Both the position numbers and the translations under genes were made by a program. Shown here one piece after another: positions 19,229 through 30,344 of a stretch of 64,000 nt of DNA. Source of the DNA: RHKX01 sp963823275. GTDB lineage: Bacteria > Actinomycetota > Thermoleophilia > Solirubrobacterales > 70-9. The DNA is taken from assembly GCA_963823275.1 (NCBI GenBank), contig CAWGKW010000002.1:868001-932000 (forward strand), given 5' to 3'. The notes under the pieces were generated by a model that did no database searches, was not told where the DNA came from, and saw nothing but the letters and a program-made list of their open reading frames with translations. Positions within the stretch are counted from its first letter, which is position 1, and every line of letters starts with the position of its first letter.

Positions 19229-20020
19229 ATGGATCGAGAGCAGATCGTTCGCGTGGACTTCCCGACGGCTCGCAAGGGCTGGAGTCCCGAGGCGGTGCGC
19301 ATCCACCTGGTTGCGGTGGCCGAGGTCTTCCCCGATCCCGCACGCGATGATCGGCCGACGCCGGTCGCCGATGCCGCCTCCGAGCACGTCCATGCTGTGA
19401 TCGCAGCAGCCGAGGCCGCCGCCGACGAGATCCTGCCGAGGCGCGCGCGGGACGGAGGCGGCGAGCGGATCGAGCGGACGGACCGCGGCGCCAGCACCGA
19501 GTCCGAGCAGACCGTGACCGCCGCCAATCGAGAGGCGACCGGAAGGGTGGAGCAGGCCCGGGGCGCGGTCGAGGGCCTGATCGCCCAGGTCGACGGCTGC
19601 GCAACCAGGTCGGCGCGCTGGGCAAGGACCTCGCATCGAACATGCCGGGCTCCGGTTCGCCCCGGAGGCCGAGGCGGGCCGTCGAGCCCGAGCCCCTGGA
19701 GGTCGAGCCCCGGGTCGCTCCCGAGGCCGCCTCCGAGCCGGCTGGTGAGGAAGACCCACCGGCCGCGGAGGACCCCAGCAACGAGGACCTGATCTCGCAG
19801 CTGCGCGGCTCTGGGGCGCGAGGCCGAGAAGCGCCAGCCGAGCGGGCATCGCAGCCGAGGCCCCGGCCCTGACCACGGCGCGGCCCGTCTGGTCGCGATG
19901 AACATGGCGCTGGACGGGGCCACGCGAGACGAGATCGCTGAGCGGATCGGGGCCGACTTCGAAGAGGTCGGAGGCGCCGAGGGCCTCGTCGACGACGTGC
20001 TTCAGCGCGCCGGCCGCTGA
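19229..20020 (+). CDS. DivIVA-like domain protein (two compensating frameshifts)
   Basis: The N terminus (VDFPTARKGWSPEAVRIHL) resembles the short DivIVA-like motif found in many actinobacterial proteins that sense membrane curvature or organise growth. An Ala/Glu-rich, probably coiled-coil middle follows (AVIAAAEAAADEI, VEQARGAVEGLIAQVD), then a Pro/Glu-rich linker. The C-terminal helix-turn-like segment has ARLVAMNMALDG and RDEIAERIGADF, ending VLQRAGR. The three parts lie in two frames, with shifts near 19600 (after LIAQVDG) and near 19815 that cancel each other. About 263 aa result. The start at ATG 19229 follows the uvrB hairpin. Its role is unknown; a cell-division or envelope scaffold is a guess from the domain. 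Confidence 0.65.
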
Positions 20021-20083
20021 GCGAGCGCCGCGCATCCCACCGGGTGGCGGCCCTGACCGGGTCGGCGGCGACCACGACCGTAC

Positions 20084-20097
20084 CGAACGTCCGTTCG
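20084..20097 (+). promoter_or_regulatory. LexA (SOS) box of uvrA
   Basis: CGAACGTCCGTTCG is a perfect palindrome with the GAAC-N4-GTTC core of the Gram-positive/actinobacterial LexA operator. It ends 6 bases before the uvrA -10 hexamer, so bound LexA would cover the promoter. It indicates DNA-damage induction of uvrA. I found no similar box upstream of uvrB. Confidence 0.8.
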
Positions 20098-20103
20098 TGC
20101 CCC

Positions 20104-20109
20104 TAAACT
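20104..20109 (+). promoter_or_regulatory. -10 element of uvrA, leaderless start
   Basis: TAAACT ends 7 bases before the GTG start of uvrA and lies just downstream of the LexA box. No ribosome-binding site is visible. Confidence 0.65.
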
Positions 20110-20116
20110 CACGCCG

Positions 20117-23062
<2,946 letters not shown>

Positions 23063-23143
23063 CTGCGAGAGATTGCGGAGATGCGACGTGGTGTCGTGTT
23101 TCTGCAACCTCGCGGAGTTCTGACCGACGTGCCCATGTGCCTC

Positions 23144-23686
23144 CTATGGCCCCGCGTCGCTCAGGTCCAATGGGTCGGGCGCTTCGCCGCCGAGCATGCG
23201 GACGACCTCGGCGCTCCACGGGTTGGTCCGCAGCGACGGGGCGTAGAGCGTCAGCGGCTCGTCGGCATCGGGGACGTGGAGGAGCACCTTGTCGCGCATG
23301 AAGGCCTTGCCCGCCCGCTCCGCCCTCACCTCCGAGCGCGCCCAGGACCGCGCCTCGGCGACCTCGGTCGAGTCACGCCTGAGCCCGGCTGGATCCAGGG
23401 TGAGCGCGTGAGCTCGTGATGCGTCGAGGGCGAGCAGGATGTTCGGTGAGAGGCCGACCTTGCGGCTGCGGCGTCGGGCGATCGGCAGCATCAGCATTCC
23501 GAGCCCCGGGATCGAGGCGATCGCCTCGGTCGGAACGGTGCTGAACTCGCCGGCCGCGAGCACGTCTTCGTCCACGGCCCGCGCGGCGAGCTCCCGCAGC
23601 TCCCGTCCGCGACGCTCGCGATAGCTGCGGGCGATCGCGAGCCGTTCCTCGCGCGTCTGCTCGCCCGATTCTCCAAGAGCTGCCAT
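23144..23686 (-). CDS. Conserved hypothetical protein
   Basis: This protein of 180 aa is of unknown function. The N-terminal third is a charged helix (REERLAIARSYRERRGRELRELAARAV). A hydrophobic segment follows (IASIPGLGMLMLPIARRR), then an alpha/beta region with NILLALDASRAHALTL and KAFMRDKVLLHVP that reads like a small PH-like or YokE-type domain, although I cannot assign it. The start at ATG 23686 is supported by a minus-strand TAGCTT 7 bases upstream. Only 18 bases separate it from the divergent acyltransferase gene. It converges with uvrA across 81 bases. Confidence 0.75.
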   Translation of the reverse strand: MAALGESGEQTREERLAIARSYRERRGRELRELAARAVDEDVLAAGEFSTVPTEAIASIPGLGMLMLPIARRRSRKVGLSPNILLALDASRAHALTLDPAGLRRDSTEVAEARSWARSEVRAERAGKAFMRDKVLLHVPDADEPLTLYAPSLRTNPWSAEVVRMLGGEAPDPLDLSDAGP

Positions 23687-23693
23687 GTCTGGG

Positions 23694-23699
23694 AAGCTA
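23694..23699 (-). promoter_or_regulatory. -10 element of the 23686 gene, leaderless start
   Basis: On the minus strand TAGCTT ends exactly 7 bases before the ATG at 23686. It lies inside the 18-base gap to the divergent gene. Confidence 0.5.
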
Positions 23700-23704
23700 C
23701 AGGC

Positions 23705-24325
23705 GTGGCGGGAGATGACCCCTACGTCACGCCGCAGCGCGGTTGGCGCATGTGGTGGACGAAGCGACGCTGGTATGAGCGGACCCACCGCGCCCGGAAC
23801 CGCTGGAGGATCAATCGCCATGCCGCGCGCGGAGGCTTCTACATCCGCCATCCGGTCGAGGGGGAGGTGCTGGAGGCTCTCGATGACGGCCGACTGACGA
23901 TCGGGGAGGGCACGCTGCTGGAGCCGGGGTGCTGGTTGACGCTCGGGCCCGAGGGGCGGATCTCGATCGGCCGGGGCTGTTTCCTCAACCGCGAGACGAT
24001 GCTCGCCGCCAACGAGTTGATCGAGATCGGGGATCACGTGATGTTCGCCAATCATTGCTTCGTCGGCGATGCCGATCACCGCTTCGACGACCCGGAGCTG
24101 CCCATCACCTGGCAGGGCTTCGTCCCACGCGGGCCGGTCCGGATCGGCTCCAATACCTGGCTCGGTAAGGGCGTCGTGGTGACCGGTGGTACCCGCATCG
24201 GCGAGCACTGCGTCGTCGGCGCGAACGCGGTCGTCACCCATGACGCTCCGCCCTGGACGATCTCGGCCGGGGCCCCTGCACGGGTGATCAGGGAGATTTC
24301 GCGGGCCGAGTCCGCGGATGGCTAG
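23705..24325 (+). CDS. Hexapeptide-repeat acyltransferase (maltose O-acetyltransferase-like)
   Basis: This is a left-handed beta-helix acyltransferase, 206 aa. Hexapeptide repeats run from about residue 60 onward (TIGEGTLLEPGCWLTLGP, RISIGRGCFL, LIEIGDHVMFANHC), with the catalytic-loop pattern VGDADHRFDDPELPITWQG holding the likely active-site His. The family's closing motif follows (IGSNTWLGKGVVVTGGTRIG, CVVGANAVVT). The C-terminal SAGAPARVIR is the usual end of NodL/LacA/WbbJ-type enzymes. The substrate is probably a sugar or cell-envelope glycan and acetyl-CoA the donor, both by family. The GTG start is the only one near the N-terminal basic region. It overlaps the first possible start of the following lipoprotein gene. 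Confidence 0.85.
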   Translation: MAGDDPYVTPQRGWRMWWTKRRWYERTHRARNRWRINRHAARGGFYIRHPVEGEVLEALDDGRLTIGEGTLLEPGCWLTLGPEGRISIGRGCFLNRETMLAANELIEIGDHVMFANHCFVGDADHRFDDPELPITWQGFVPRGPVRIGSNTWLGKGVVVTGGTRIGEHCVVGANAVVTHDAPPWTISAGAPARVIREISRAESADG

Positions 24326-24328
24326 CCT
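24323..24328 (+). promoter_or_regulatory. -10 element of the 24336 lipoprotein gene
   Basis: TAGCCT ends 7 bases before the GTG at 24336. It lies inside the end of the acyltransferase gene and supports the GTG rather than the ATG at 24318 as the start. Confidence 0.45.
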
Positions 24329-24335
24329 GTCGACC

Positions 24336-24830
24336 GTGAATCTCAGATCCACAACACCACTCGTTACGGCGGCGATCGCCGCCCTCGCGATCGCCGGATG
24401 CGGGGAGAAGTCGGAGCCCCCGACCTCGGGACCCGTGGTCACTCAGGTGACGACCGGAGGTACCACGACAACCGCGACAACGGGCGGCGGGACCGGCCAG
24501 TCGGTCACCGACGAGGAGAAGATCAAGACGACCGTCACCGATTTTCTCGTCAAGCCCAACGACCCCTCCGTCTGCGACGAACTGATCACGCCGGGTTTCC
24601 TGAAGCGCTCCTACGGCGATCGGCAGGGTTGCGTGGCCGCCCGAAAGGCGTCTGGGCTTGCCAACGGCGTGATCGTGCAGCAGGGCCCGGTCAAGAGGGG
24701 GACGGTGATCGTCACCGCCCAGCCGCAGGGCGGGGTCTTCGCCGGCGAGACGCTGAAGGTGACCGTGGTCCAGGTCGGCAATGGCTGGAAGATCGACAGG
24801 ATCTCCTCCAACGTGCCCGTCGGGCCCTAG
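24336..24830 (+). CDS. Lipoprotein, hypothetical
   Basis: This is a predicted secreted lipoprotein of about 164 aa. The signal peptide ends in the lipobox AIAGC, after which the mature protein starts CGEKSEPP. A Thr/Gly-rich linker leads to a domain from about residue 60 (VTDEEKIKTTVTDFLV ... LKRSYGDRQGCVAARK ... LKVTVVQVGNGWKIDR) that has the layout of small NTF2-like or low-complexity ligand domains common in this phylum. Two Cys (VCDEL and QGCVAA) may pair. In-frame ATG at 24318 is an alternative start. A role in the envelope is inferred only from the signal. Confidence 0.75.
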   Translation: MNLRSTTPLVTAAIAALAIAGCGEKSEPPTSGPVVTQVTTGGTTTTATTGGGTGQSVTDEEKIKTTVTDFLVKPNDPSVCDELITPGFLKRSYGDRQGCVAARKASGLANGVIVQQGPVKRGTVIVTAQPQGGVFAGETLKVTVVQVGNGWKIDRISSNVPVGP

Positions 24831-24843
24831 CCGGTCTGAACGG

Positions 24844-24925
24844 GGCGCCCGGGCGGCGGAGGCACCGCCTCCGCACTCGCTTCGCTCGCGCTGAGTGTCG
24901 GCTGCACCTCCACCGCCCGGGCGCC
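24844..24925. terminator. Long compound hairpin between convergent genes
   Basis: Two 19-base arms (24844-24862 and 24907-24925) are complementary with one mismatch. Between them sit smaller hairpins, such as CGGAGGC/GCCTCCG at 24857-24873 and CACTC/GAGTG. The 82-base structure fills most of the gap between the convergent lipoprotein and panB genes and probably ends both transcripts. Confidence 0.65.
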
Positions 24926-24986
24926 TGAGGAGCGCCTCGGAGGCCCGCGGACCGTTCTCGTCTGGAGGGTGGGGTGGTGCCGCCGG

Positions 24987-25907
24987 CTACCAGTCCCAGG
25001 GGCTTGTGCCGGCCAGCGTGTCCTGGTCCAGGTACCTGGCGAACGCCTCGAGTTCCTCGGGGTCGATTGAGTAGGTGTGGGAGTCCTCGGGGAAGCGCCT
25101 GCCGCGCACGTCGGCGACGTAGGCGCTGACGCCCTCGACCATCGAATCGTGGATCTCGGCATACCGCTTGACGAAGCGGGCGGTGTGGCCGGTGTGGATC
25201 CCGAGCAGGTCGTGGAAGACGAGCACCTGGCCGTCGGTCGAGCCGCCGGCGCCGATGCCGATCACCGGGACCTCCATCCGCGGCATGATCGCCTCGGTCA
25301 CCGCGGCCGGGACCGCCTCGAAGACGATCGCGAAGCAGCCGACCGCCTGCAGCGCGAAGGCGTCCTCGGCGATCTGCGCGGCGCGCTCACCGGTTCGTCC
25401 CTGGGCCTTGTAGCCACCGAGCGCCGTGGCGGTCTGCGGGGTCAGCCCCACGTGGCCCATGACCGGGATTCCGGCGCGGACGATCGCCCTGGCGCGGTCG
25501 ACGGAAGCTCCACCACGTTCGAGCTTGACGGCATCGCAGCCGGCCTCCTTGATGAAGCGCTGAGCGTTCGTGATCGCCTGCTCGTTGGAGTTCTCGTAGG
25601 AGCCGAACGGCATGTCGCCGACCAGGAACGCCGTCTTCAGACCGCGCCGAGCTGCGGCTGAGAGCATCAGCATCTCGTCCATGCCGATCGGGACGGTGGA
25701 GTCGTGGCCGAGGACGGTCATCGCCCCTGAGTCGCCGACCAGGACGATGTCGACCCCGGCTTCCTCGGCAACCTGCGCCGACGGATAGTCGTATGCGGTG
25801 ACCATGGCGATCGGCTCCCCGAGCTCCTTCATCTCGGCGATCCGGGGAATCGACACCTTCGGTCGCTCGTTCGGCGGTGTGTTCGGTACGCGCGGTGGGG
25901 TGCTCAT
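24987..25907 (-). CDS. panB: 3-Methyl-2-oxobutanoate hydroxymethyltransferase
   Basis: PanB transfers a hydroxymethyl group from 5,10-methylene-tetrahydrofolate to 2-oxoisovalerate, making ketopantoate for pantothenate and CoA synthesis. Recognisable segments are the TIM-barrel start (MVTAYDYPSAQVAEEAG), the metal-site Asp in LVGDSGAMTVLGHDST, the KLERGG strand, GHVGLTPQ, the catalytic Glu region in FAIVFEAVPA, and IGIGAGGSTDGQVLVFHDLLG. The 306 aa include an N-terminal extension of about 25 residues. Its ATG overlaps the panC stop by one base (TGATG), so the panC-panB order on one mRNA is clear. Confidence 0.95.
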   Translation of the reverse strand: MSTPPRVPNTPPNERPKVSIPRIAEMKELGEPIAMVTAYDYPSAQVAEEAGVDIVLVGDSGAMTVLGHDSTVPIGMDEMLMLSAAARRGLKTAFLVGDMPFGSYENSNEQAITNAQRFIKEAGCDAVKLERGGASVDRARAIVRAGIPVMGHVGLTPQTATALGGYKAQGRTGERAAQIAEDAFALQAVGCFAIVFEAVPAAVTEAIMPRMEVPVIGIGAGGSTDGQVLVFHDLLGIHTGHTARFVKRYAEIHDSMVEGVSAYVADVRGRRFPEDSHTYSIDPEELEAFARYLDQDTLAGTSPWDW

Positions 25908-26802
25908 CAGCTTCCTCGCCCTTCTTCCCGGTTCTGTTGCGGTTCTATCGGTGGTTCGACGATCACGTTGTCGATCAGCCGTGCCCCGCCGACCTGGGCG
26001 GCGACGGCGATCAGTGCCGGACGGCCGTTGATCGTCTCGATCGGCTCCAGCCTCTGGGCGTCACGGATCTCCAGGTACTCGGGGTCGATGCCGGCCTCGG
26101 AGAGAATCCGGTGTGCCGAAGCGAGGACCTCGGCCGACGATCGCCCCGGTCCGAGCGGAGTCACCGGCGCGACATCAGCGCTCGGTGCAAGGCCGGGGCC
26201 CGCTCGCGATCGGCGGCGTTGAGGTAGGAGTTGCGCGACGAGAGCGCGAGCCCATCGGGAGCCCTGACCGTGGGCAAGACGGCGATCCGCGTCGGAAAGT
26301 CGAGGTCGCGCACCATCCGCTGGACCACAACTGCCTGCTGAGCGTCCTTCTGCCCGAAGTAGGCCACGTCCGGTCCGACGGTGTTGAGCAGCTTGGCGAC
26401 AACCGTGGTCACCCCGCGGAAATGCTCGGGTCCGCGACGAGCGAGGTCTCCGCACAGCACCTCGGTCAGGCCGCCGACCTCGACCGTTGTCGCGAACCCG
26501 TCTGGGTAGACCTCGTCGACGTCGGGGGCATAGATCAGGTCGACCCCGGCGTCGGCGGCAAGTGCGGCGTCGCGCTCACGATCTTGCGGATACAGGCTCA
26601 GGTCCTCATCGGCACCGAACTGCGCCGGGTTGACGAACAGGCTCATCACGACGATGTCGCACTCGGCTCTCGCAGCCTCCAGCAGCGATACGTGGCCGGC
26701 GTGGAGGAATCCCATCGTCGGCACGAGGCCGATCGTGAGACCCTCGCGACGAGCCTCAACCAGTGCATCGCGCACCGCTCGCCCGGTCTCCAGGATCCTC
26801 AT
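25907..26802 (-). CDS. panC: Pantothenate synthetase (one-base frameshift near 26161-26170)
   Basis: PanC condenses pantoate and beta-alanine with ATP. The N-terminal Rossmann part is intact with VPTMGFLHAGHVSLL (HxGH nucleotide motif), SLFVNPAQFG, and YFGQKDAQQAVVVQRM with the KDAQQ motif; LSSRNSYL, the KMSKS-like SSRN segment, is also present. The frame stops early at ALMSRR, but the expected C-terminal domain continues in the next frame (AGIDPEYLEIRD, GRPALIAVAAQVGGARLIDN) to 25907. One missing base restores about 298 aa. It lies between the DUF2520 protein gene (4-base overlap) and panB, which would be an implausible place for a dead gene. Confidence 0.9.
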
Positions 26803-27578
26803 GCGCGGTCCCCCTCGGATGCGATCGATCTCGTGCGCTCGGCGAGCGCACGGTAGGTGTCGGCGAGCTCAGGCGCCAGGTCCTCGATCGCCTCCAGGTG
26901 CCGGCGGACGGTTTCATCGTCGCCGCGCGCGATCGGCCCGGTCAGGGCGGCCGAGCCGTTCTCGGCCCAGTTCGCGGCGGTGCGGAGAACCAGCGGGGCA
27001 AGGAGCTCCCCGCCGCCCTCCACCCCGGCGGCGTCCAGCAGTTCTTCGGCACTGGCCTCGAGGGCGATCAGGAAGTTGGAAGCCATCGATGCGGCAGCGT
27101 GATAGGCGGCGCGCGAGCCCTCCGGGACCTCGAAGGGAGTCATCTGACAGCCGTCGGCGAGGCTGCGCGCCAACGCCAGGGCGCCTGGGCTCGTGCCTGC
27201 AATCGCCGCCGGTGCCCCCGTCAGGTCGGAGTCGGCCTCGGGGACCGTCTGCAGGGGGTGGAGGGAGAACCCTTCGGCGCCGCCGCGCGTGGCCGCCGAA
27301 AGCGCCTCGAGCCCGGTCGCGCCGCTCGTGTGCCCGATGAAACGGAGCGCCGGGGAGACGGCCGCGGCGCACGCGCACGCCGCGTCGATCTCGGCGTCAG
27401 GGACGCAGAGGAGAACCGTCTCGGCGCTCGCGAAGGCTTCATCGAAGCCGTCGCGGCCGACCAGTCGGACATCGTGGCCGGCATCGCCGAGCGCCCGGGC
27501 GAGGGCAGTGCCCACGCGGCCGGCGCCGATCAGGGTGATCGGTGCGAGCGCAGGGCTGTGGGCGCGGGGAGATTGCAT
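26799..27578 (-). CDS. Rossmann-fold plus DUF2520 protein
   Basis: This 259-aa protein has an N-terminal NAD(P)-binding Rossmann domain (ITLIGAGRVGTALARAL, then VRLVGRDGF) and a helical C-terminal DUF2520 domain (YHAAASMASNFLIAL). That architecture resembles ketopantoate/ 6-phosphogluconate dehydrogenase-like enzymes. Proteins of this type often lie directly before panC, as here, with a 4-base ATGA overlap. A link to pantoate synthesis, perhaps as the ketopantoate reductase in a genome lacking panE, is an inference. The ATG at 27578 (MQSPRAHSP) is chosen over longer in-frame extensions because the Rossmann domain starts 15 residues later. Confidence 0.85.
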   Translation of the reverse strand: MQSPRAHSPALAPITLIGAGRVGTALARALGDAGHDVRLVGRDGFDEAFASAETVLLCVPDAEIDAACACAAAVSPALRFIGHTSGATGLEALSAATRGGAEGFSLHPLQTVPEADSDLTGAPAAIAGTSPGALALARSLADGCQMTPFEVPEGSRAAYHAAASMASNFLIALEASAEELLDAAGVEGGGELLAPLVLRTAANWAENGSAALTGPIARGDDETVRRHLEAIEDLAPELADTYRALAERTRSIASEGDRA

Positions 27579-27747
27579 CCGTTCCAGTTCTCGTCGAGAT
27601 ACCAGACGGTTTCGTTGTGCTGCGGACGTTGGTCTGGGAATTCGGTCCACTCCCCGCCGGATCAACCGGTTCCGGGGTAGCGGCCGAAGGCCAGCGCCAA
27701 TGATACTCGTGGCCGGGACGGCCCCGTGCCCGATCCGCCGGCGTCAT

Positions 27748-27753
27748 TACGAT
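27748..27753 (+). promoter_or_regulatory. -10 element of the zinc-ribbon gene, leaderless start
   Basis: TACGAT ends 7 bases before the ATG at 27761, with no ribosome-binding site between. This would be the promoter of the operon that runs through the uracil-DNA glycosylase and tsa genes. Confidence 0.6.
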
Positions 27754-27760
27754 CGGGCAC

Positions 27761-28027
27761 ATGCCGATCTATGAGTTCGAGTGCGTCGAATGCGGTGAGC
27801 GCTTCGAGGAGCTGACATCGGCGGGAACCGATTCCGCCCGCTGCCCGGCCTGCGGAGCCGAGGGCGCTGAGCGCCGGTTCTCGACGTTCGGGCTGAGTCA
27901 GGGGCTGACCCCCAATCAGCGGCGCCGGTTGGAGGACAGGCGGGGCACCGACCGCGACGGCGCCCGACGGCGCTTCAAGGGCAACCTGGCGAAGGCGCGC
28001 GAGCGGGGAAAGAAGCCGGGCTCTTGA
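27761..28027 (+). CDS. FmdB-type zinc-ribbon protein
   Basis: This small protein (88 aa) starts with the FmdB/CxxC regulatory family zinc ribbon: MPIYEFECVECGERFEEL with a CxxC, then ARCPACGAEG with the second CxxC. A basic Arg-rich tail follows. Family members were named for formamidase regulation, but their general function is unknown. The stop overlaps the next start as TTGA, so it is translationally coupled to the uracil-DNA glycosylase. Confidence 0.9.
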   Translation: MPIYEFECVECGERFEELTSAGTDSARCPACGAEGAERRFSTFGLSQGLTPNQRRRLEDRRGTDRDGARRRFKGNLAKARERGKKPGS

Positions 28028-28722
28028 GCGGGTTGGCGGAGTCGCGGCGCGAGCAGCTCGTCAGCGTCTACAGGGAGGCTTCCGCCTGCACGCTCTGCCC
28101 CCTCTCGGAGACGCGAAACAAGGTCGTCTTCGGGGCGGGTGACGCCGACGCGGACCTGATGTTCATCGGTGAAGCGCCTGGCGCGGATGAGGATCGTCTC
28201 GGTCTCCCGTTCGTCGGTCGTGCCGGTGGGTTGCTGAACGATCTACTCGATGGGATCGGCCTGAGCCGCGATTCGGTCTTCATCGCCAACACGCTGATGT
28301 GCCGCCCACCGGGCAATCGCGACCCACAGCACGTCGAGCTCGAGGCGTGCCGTCCCTACCTGCTCGAGAAGGTGCGGCTGATCGAGCCCAAGGTGATCGT
28401 GACCCTGGGAAACTTCGCAACGAAGCTGATCACCGGCGACCAGACCGGAATCACGCGGGTCCGAGGGGCGCCACAGGTCCACACCCTCGGATCCCGGACG
28501 CTTCAGGTCTTCCCGATCCTCCACCCGGCCGCGGCGCTGCGCACGCCGTCGCTGCGGGAGACGATGATCGAGGACTTCGCCGCGCTCAGCCGGTTGCTCG
28601 AGGATCCTCAACTGCCGCAGGATCGGCACGACGCCCTCCCGGATGTGCACGAGGCCGTGCCCGCGCCGGCGCCTCAGGGCCGCCCACAGGGGGACGACCA
28701 GCTGGACATCTTCGCCCCATAG
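28024..28722 (+). CDS. Type-4 uracil-DNA glycosylase with Fe-S cluster
   Basis: This enzyme removes uracil from DNA to start base excision repair. The four Cys ligands of the [4Fe-4S] cluster are visible: Cys22 and Cys25 (ACTLCPLSETR), Cys93 (LMCRPPGNRDP) and Cys109 (EACRPYL). Motif 1 is GEAPGADEDRLGLPFVGRAG and motif 2 is FPILHPAAAL. At 232 aa, with a Pro/Gln-rich tail ending QLDIFAP, it is slightly longer than thermophile type-4 enzymes. The ORF starts with TTG overlapping the preceding stop. tsaE follows directly at the stop codon. Confidence 0.93.
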   Translation: MSGLAESRREQLVSVYREASACTLCPLSETRNKVVFGAGDADADLMFIGEAPGADEDRLGLPFVGRAGGLLNDLLDGIGLSRDSVFIANTLMCRPPGNRDPQHVELEACRPYLLEKVRLIEPKVIVTLGNFATKLITGDQTGITRVRGAPQVHTLGSRTLQVFPILHPAAALRTPSLRETMIEDFAALSRLLEDPQLPQDRHDALPDVHEAVPAPAPQGRPQGDDQLDIFAP

Positions 28723-29175
28723 ATGAACGCGGGAGACGTCGAGATCGAGCGCCGACGCTCCGACGCTCCGGCGGAGACCGAGGCGATCGCGGCCGAGCTG
28801 GCCGCCGACCTCCGCCCCGGTGACGTCGTCTTGATCAGCGGCGACCTCGGTGCCGGCAAGACGACGTTCGTTCGCGGTGCGGCGCGGGCTCTCGGGGTCG
28901 AGGGTCCAGTCACGTCGCCGACGTTCACGATCGGACGGCGCTACGAGGGCCGGGTTCCGGTCTCCCACCTCGACCTCTACCGGCTCGGCGAGGTCGGCGG
29001 GCCGGCCGATGAGGACCCGGGCCTGCTCGACGACTATCTGACCCCCGATGCGATCGCGTTCATCGAATGGCCCGAGGTGGCGGCGGGATTGGCTCTGGAA
29101 CCCCTTGCCGTCGTCAAGATGAGCCATGCCGGAGAGGACGTCAGGTCGATCACCTTGGAGCGTCGCCGCAGATGA
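28723..29175 (+). CDS. tsaE: tRNA N6-threonylcarbamoyladenosine synthesis ATPase
   Basis: TsaE is the P-loop ATPase that, with TsaB and TsaD, makes the t6A37 modification of ANN-decoding tRNAs. Walker A is SGDLGAGKTTFVRG (residues 39-52). The family hallmarks TSPTFTIGRRYEG and HLDLYRLG follow, and FIEWPEVAAG closes the domain. The length of 150 aa is normal. Its ATG directly follows the glycosylase stop, and its own stop overlaps the tsaB start (ATGA). Confidence 0.95.
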   Translation: MNAGDVEIERRRSDAPAETEAIAAELAADLRPGDVVLISGDLGAGKTTFVRGAARALGVEGPVTSPTFTIGRRYEGRVPVSHLDLYRLGEVGGPADEDPGLLDDYLTPDAIAFIEWPEVAAGLALEPLAVVKMSHAGEDVRSITLERRRR

Positions 29176-29872
29176 TCCTCGGGTTCGACACCTCGACGAG
29201 TGACACCGCGGTCGCGGTGATCGACGGTTCGAAGACCGTACGCGAGTCCGCCGTCGGCCCCGACCCGGGGGTCGACCCGCCCATGGGCGGGTTCTGCTTG
29301 GTTTGGTTGAGGCCGCCGTGCGCGAGGCCGGGGGCTGGGGGTCGATCGGGCTGATCGCCGTGGGCCTCGGCCCCGGCTCGTTCACCGGTCTCCGAATCGG
29401 TGTCACCACCTCCCGAGCGCTGGCCCAGGCCCGCGGGGTACCGCTCGTCGGCGTCGCCTCCACCTCGGCCCTGGTTGCCGCGCTGGCCGAGCTCGACGAT
29501 GGCGCACACCGTCCCCTGATCGGTGTGATCGACGCCAGGCGCGGTGAGGTCTTCGCCGCCGTCGATCGCGGCGAGGGTGTCGGCGAACCGATCGTCTGCT
29601 CGCCGGAGGTGCTCGCCGCGGGACTCGGCGGGGGGCTCGAGCATGCGCTTGCAGCCGGGGAGGGCGCAGTACGATTCAGATCCGAGATCGAGGCGTCCGG
29701 GATCGTCGTGCCCGCTGACGGTGATCCTGCGCATCGCCTCTCGGCCCGCCAGATCTGTCTGCTTGGCGCCAGAATCGATCGGGACGGCTCGCAACGACCC
29801 AATGAGCTGACCCCGAACTACATGAGACGACCCGACGCGGAGCGTTGGCTTGAGCGAAACGACGGCAACTGA
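29172..29872 (+). CDS. tsaB: tRNA threonylcarbamoyladenosine synthesis scaffold (one-base frameshift in a G run near 29265)
   Basis: TsaB is the inactive ASKHA-fold partner that activates TsaD in the t6A complex. The start MILGFDTSTSDTAVAVIDG is intact. The frame is lost in a run of five G just after GPDPG; adding one G gives PGGRPAHGRVLLGLVEAAV and joins the remaining protein (AVGLGPGSFTGLRIGVTTSRALAQ, ASTSALVAA, VIDARRGEVFAA, YMRRPDAE). The repaired protein has about 233 aa, the normal size. TsaB is essential in most bacteria studied, so an assembly error is far more likely than a real mutation. It overlaps rimI by about 20 bases. Confidence 0.92.
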
Positions 29873-30335
29873 ACAACTCATCACCGTCCCGGGCGAGATC
29901 TCGGTTCGTCGCCTGACCTACGGCGACCTGCCCGCCGTGCTCTCGATCGAGCGCCGATCGTTTCCGGCGCCCTGGTCGCTGGCGATGTTCGTGCTCGAGG
30001 TCTCCAAGTCCTCAGGCATCTGCCTGGCGGCGACCGCCGGGGACGAGATCGTCGGCTACCTCGTCTGCTCGCGATATGCCGATGTCTTCCACCTGATGAA
30101 CGTCGCCGTCGACCCCGATCGCCGGCGGCGGGGAATCGCGGTGTCGATGATCGAGCGGATGCTGCGGGAGGCCGGCAGCGACGAGCGGTACACGCTCGAG
30201 GTCAGGGTCTCCAACCACGGCGCGATCGCGATGTATGAGCGCCTCGGGTTCAGGCGAGCGGGCAGGCGGCGCCGCTACTACAGCGACAACGGCGAGGACG
30301 CGATGATCATGTGGCTCGGCGAACCCGGGCTCTAG
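29850..30335 (+). CDS. rimI: Ribosomal protein S18-alanine N-acetyltransferase
   Basis: This GNAT-family enzyme acetylates the N-terminal Ala of ribosomal protein S18 in E. coli; the actinobacterial ortholog is placed in the t6A gene cluster, as here. The core motif VAVDPDRRRRGIAVSMIERML contains the acetyl-CoA-binding R-R-x-G-I-A turn, and ISVRRLTYGDLPAVLSIER begins the fold. NHGAIAMYERLGFRRAGRRRRYY is the usual C-terminal half. The TTG at 29850 gives 161 aa and overlaps tsaB; a shorter start cannot be excluded. Confidence 0.9.
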   Translation: MSETTATEQLITVPGEISVRRLTYGDLPAVLSIERRSFPAPWSLAMFVLEVSKSSGICLAATAGDEIVGYLVCSRYADVFHLMNVAVDPDRRRRGIAVSMIERMLREAGSDERYTLEVRVSNHGAIAMYERLGFRRAGRRRRYYSDNGEDAMIMWLGEPGL

Positions 30336-30344
30336 CTGAATCGG

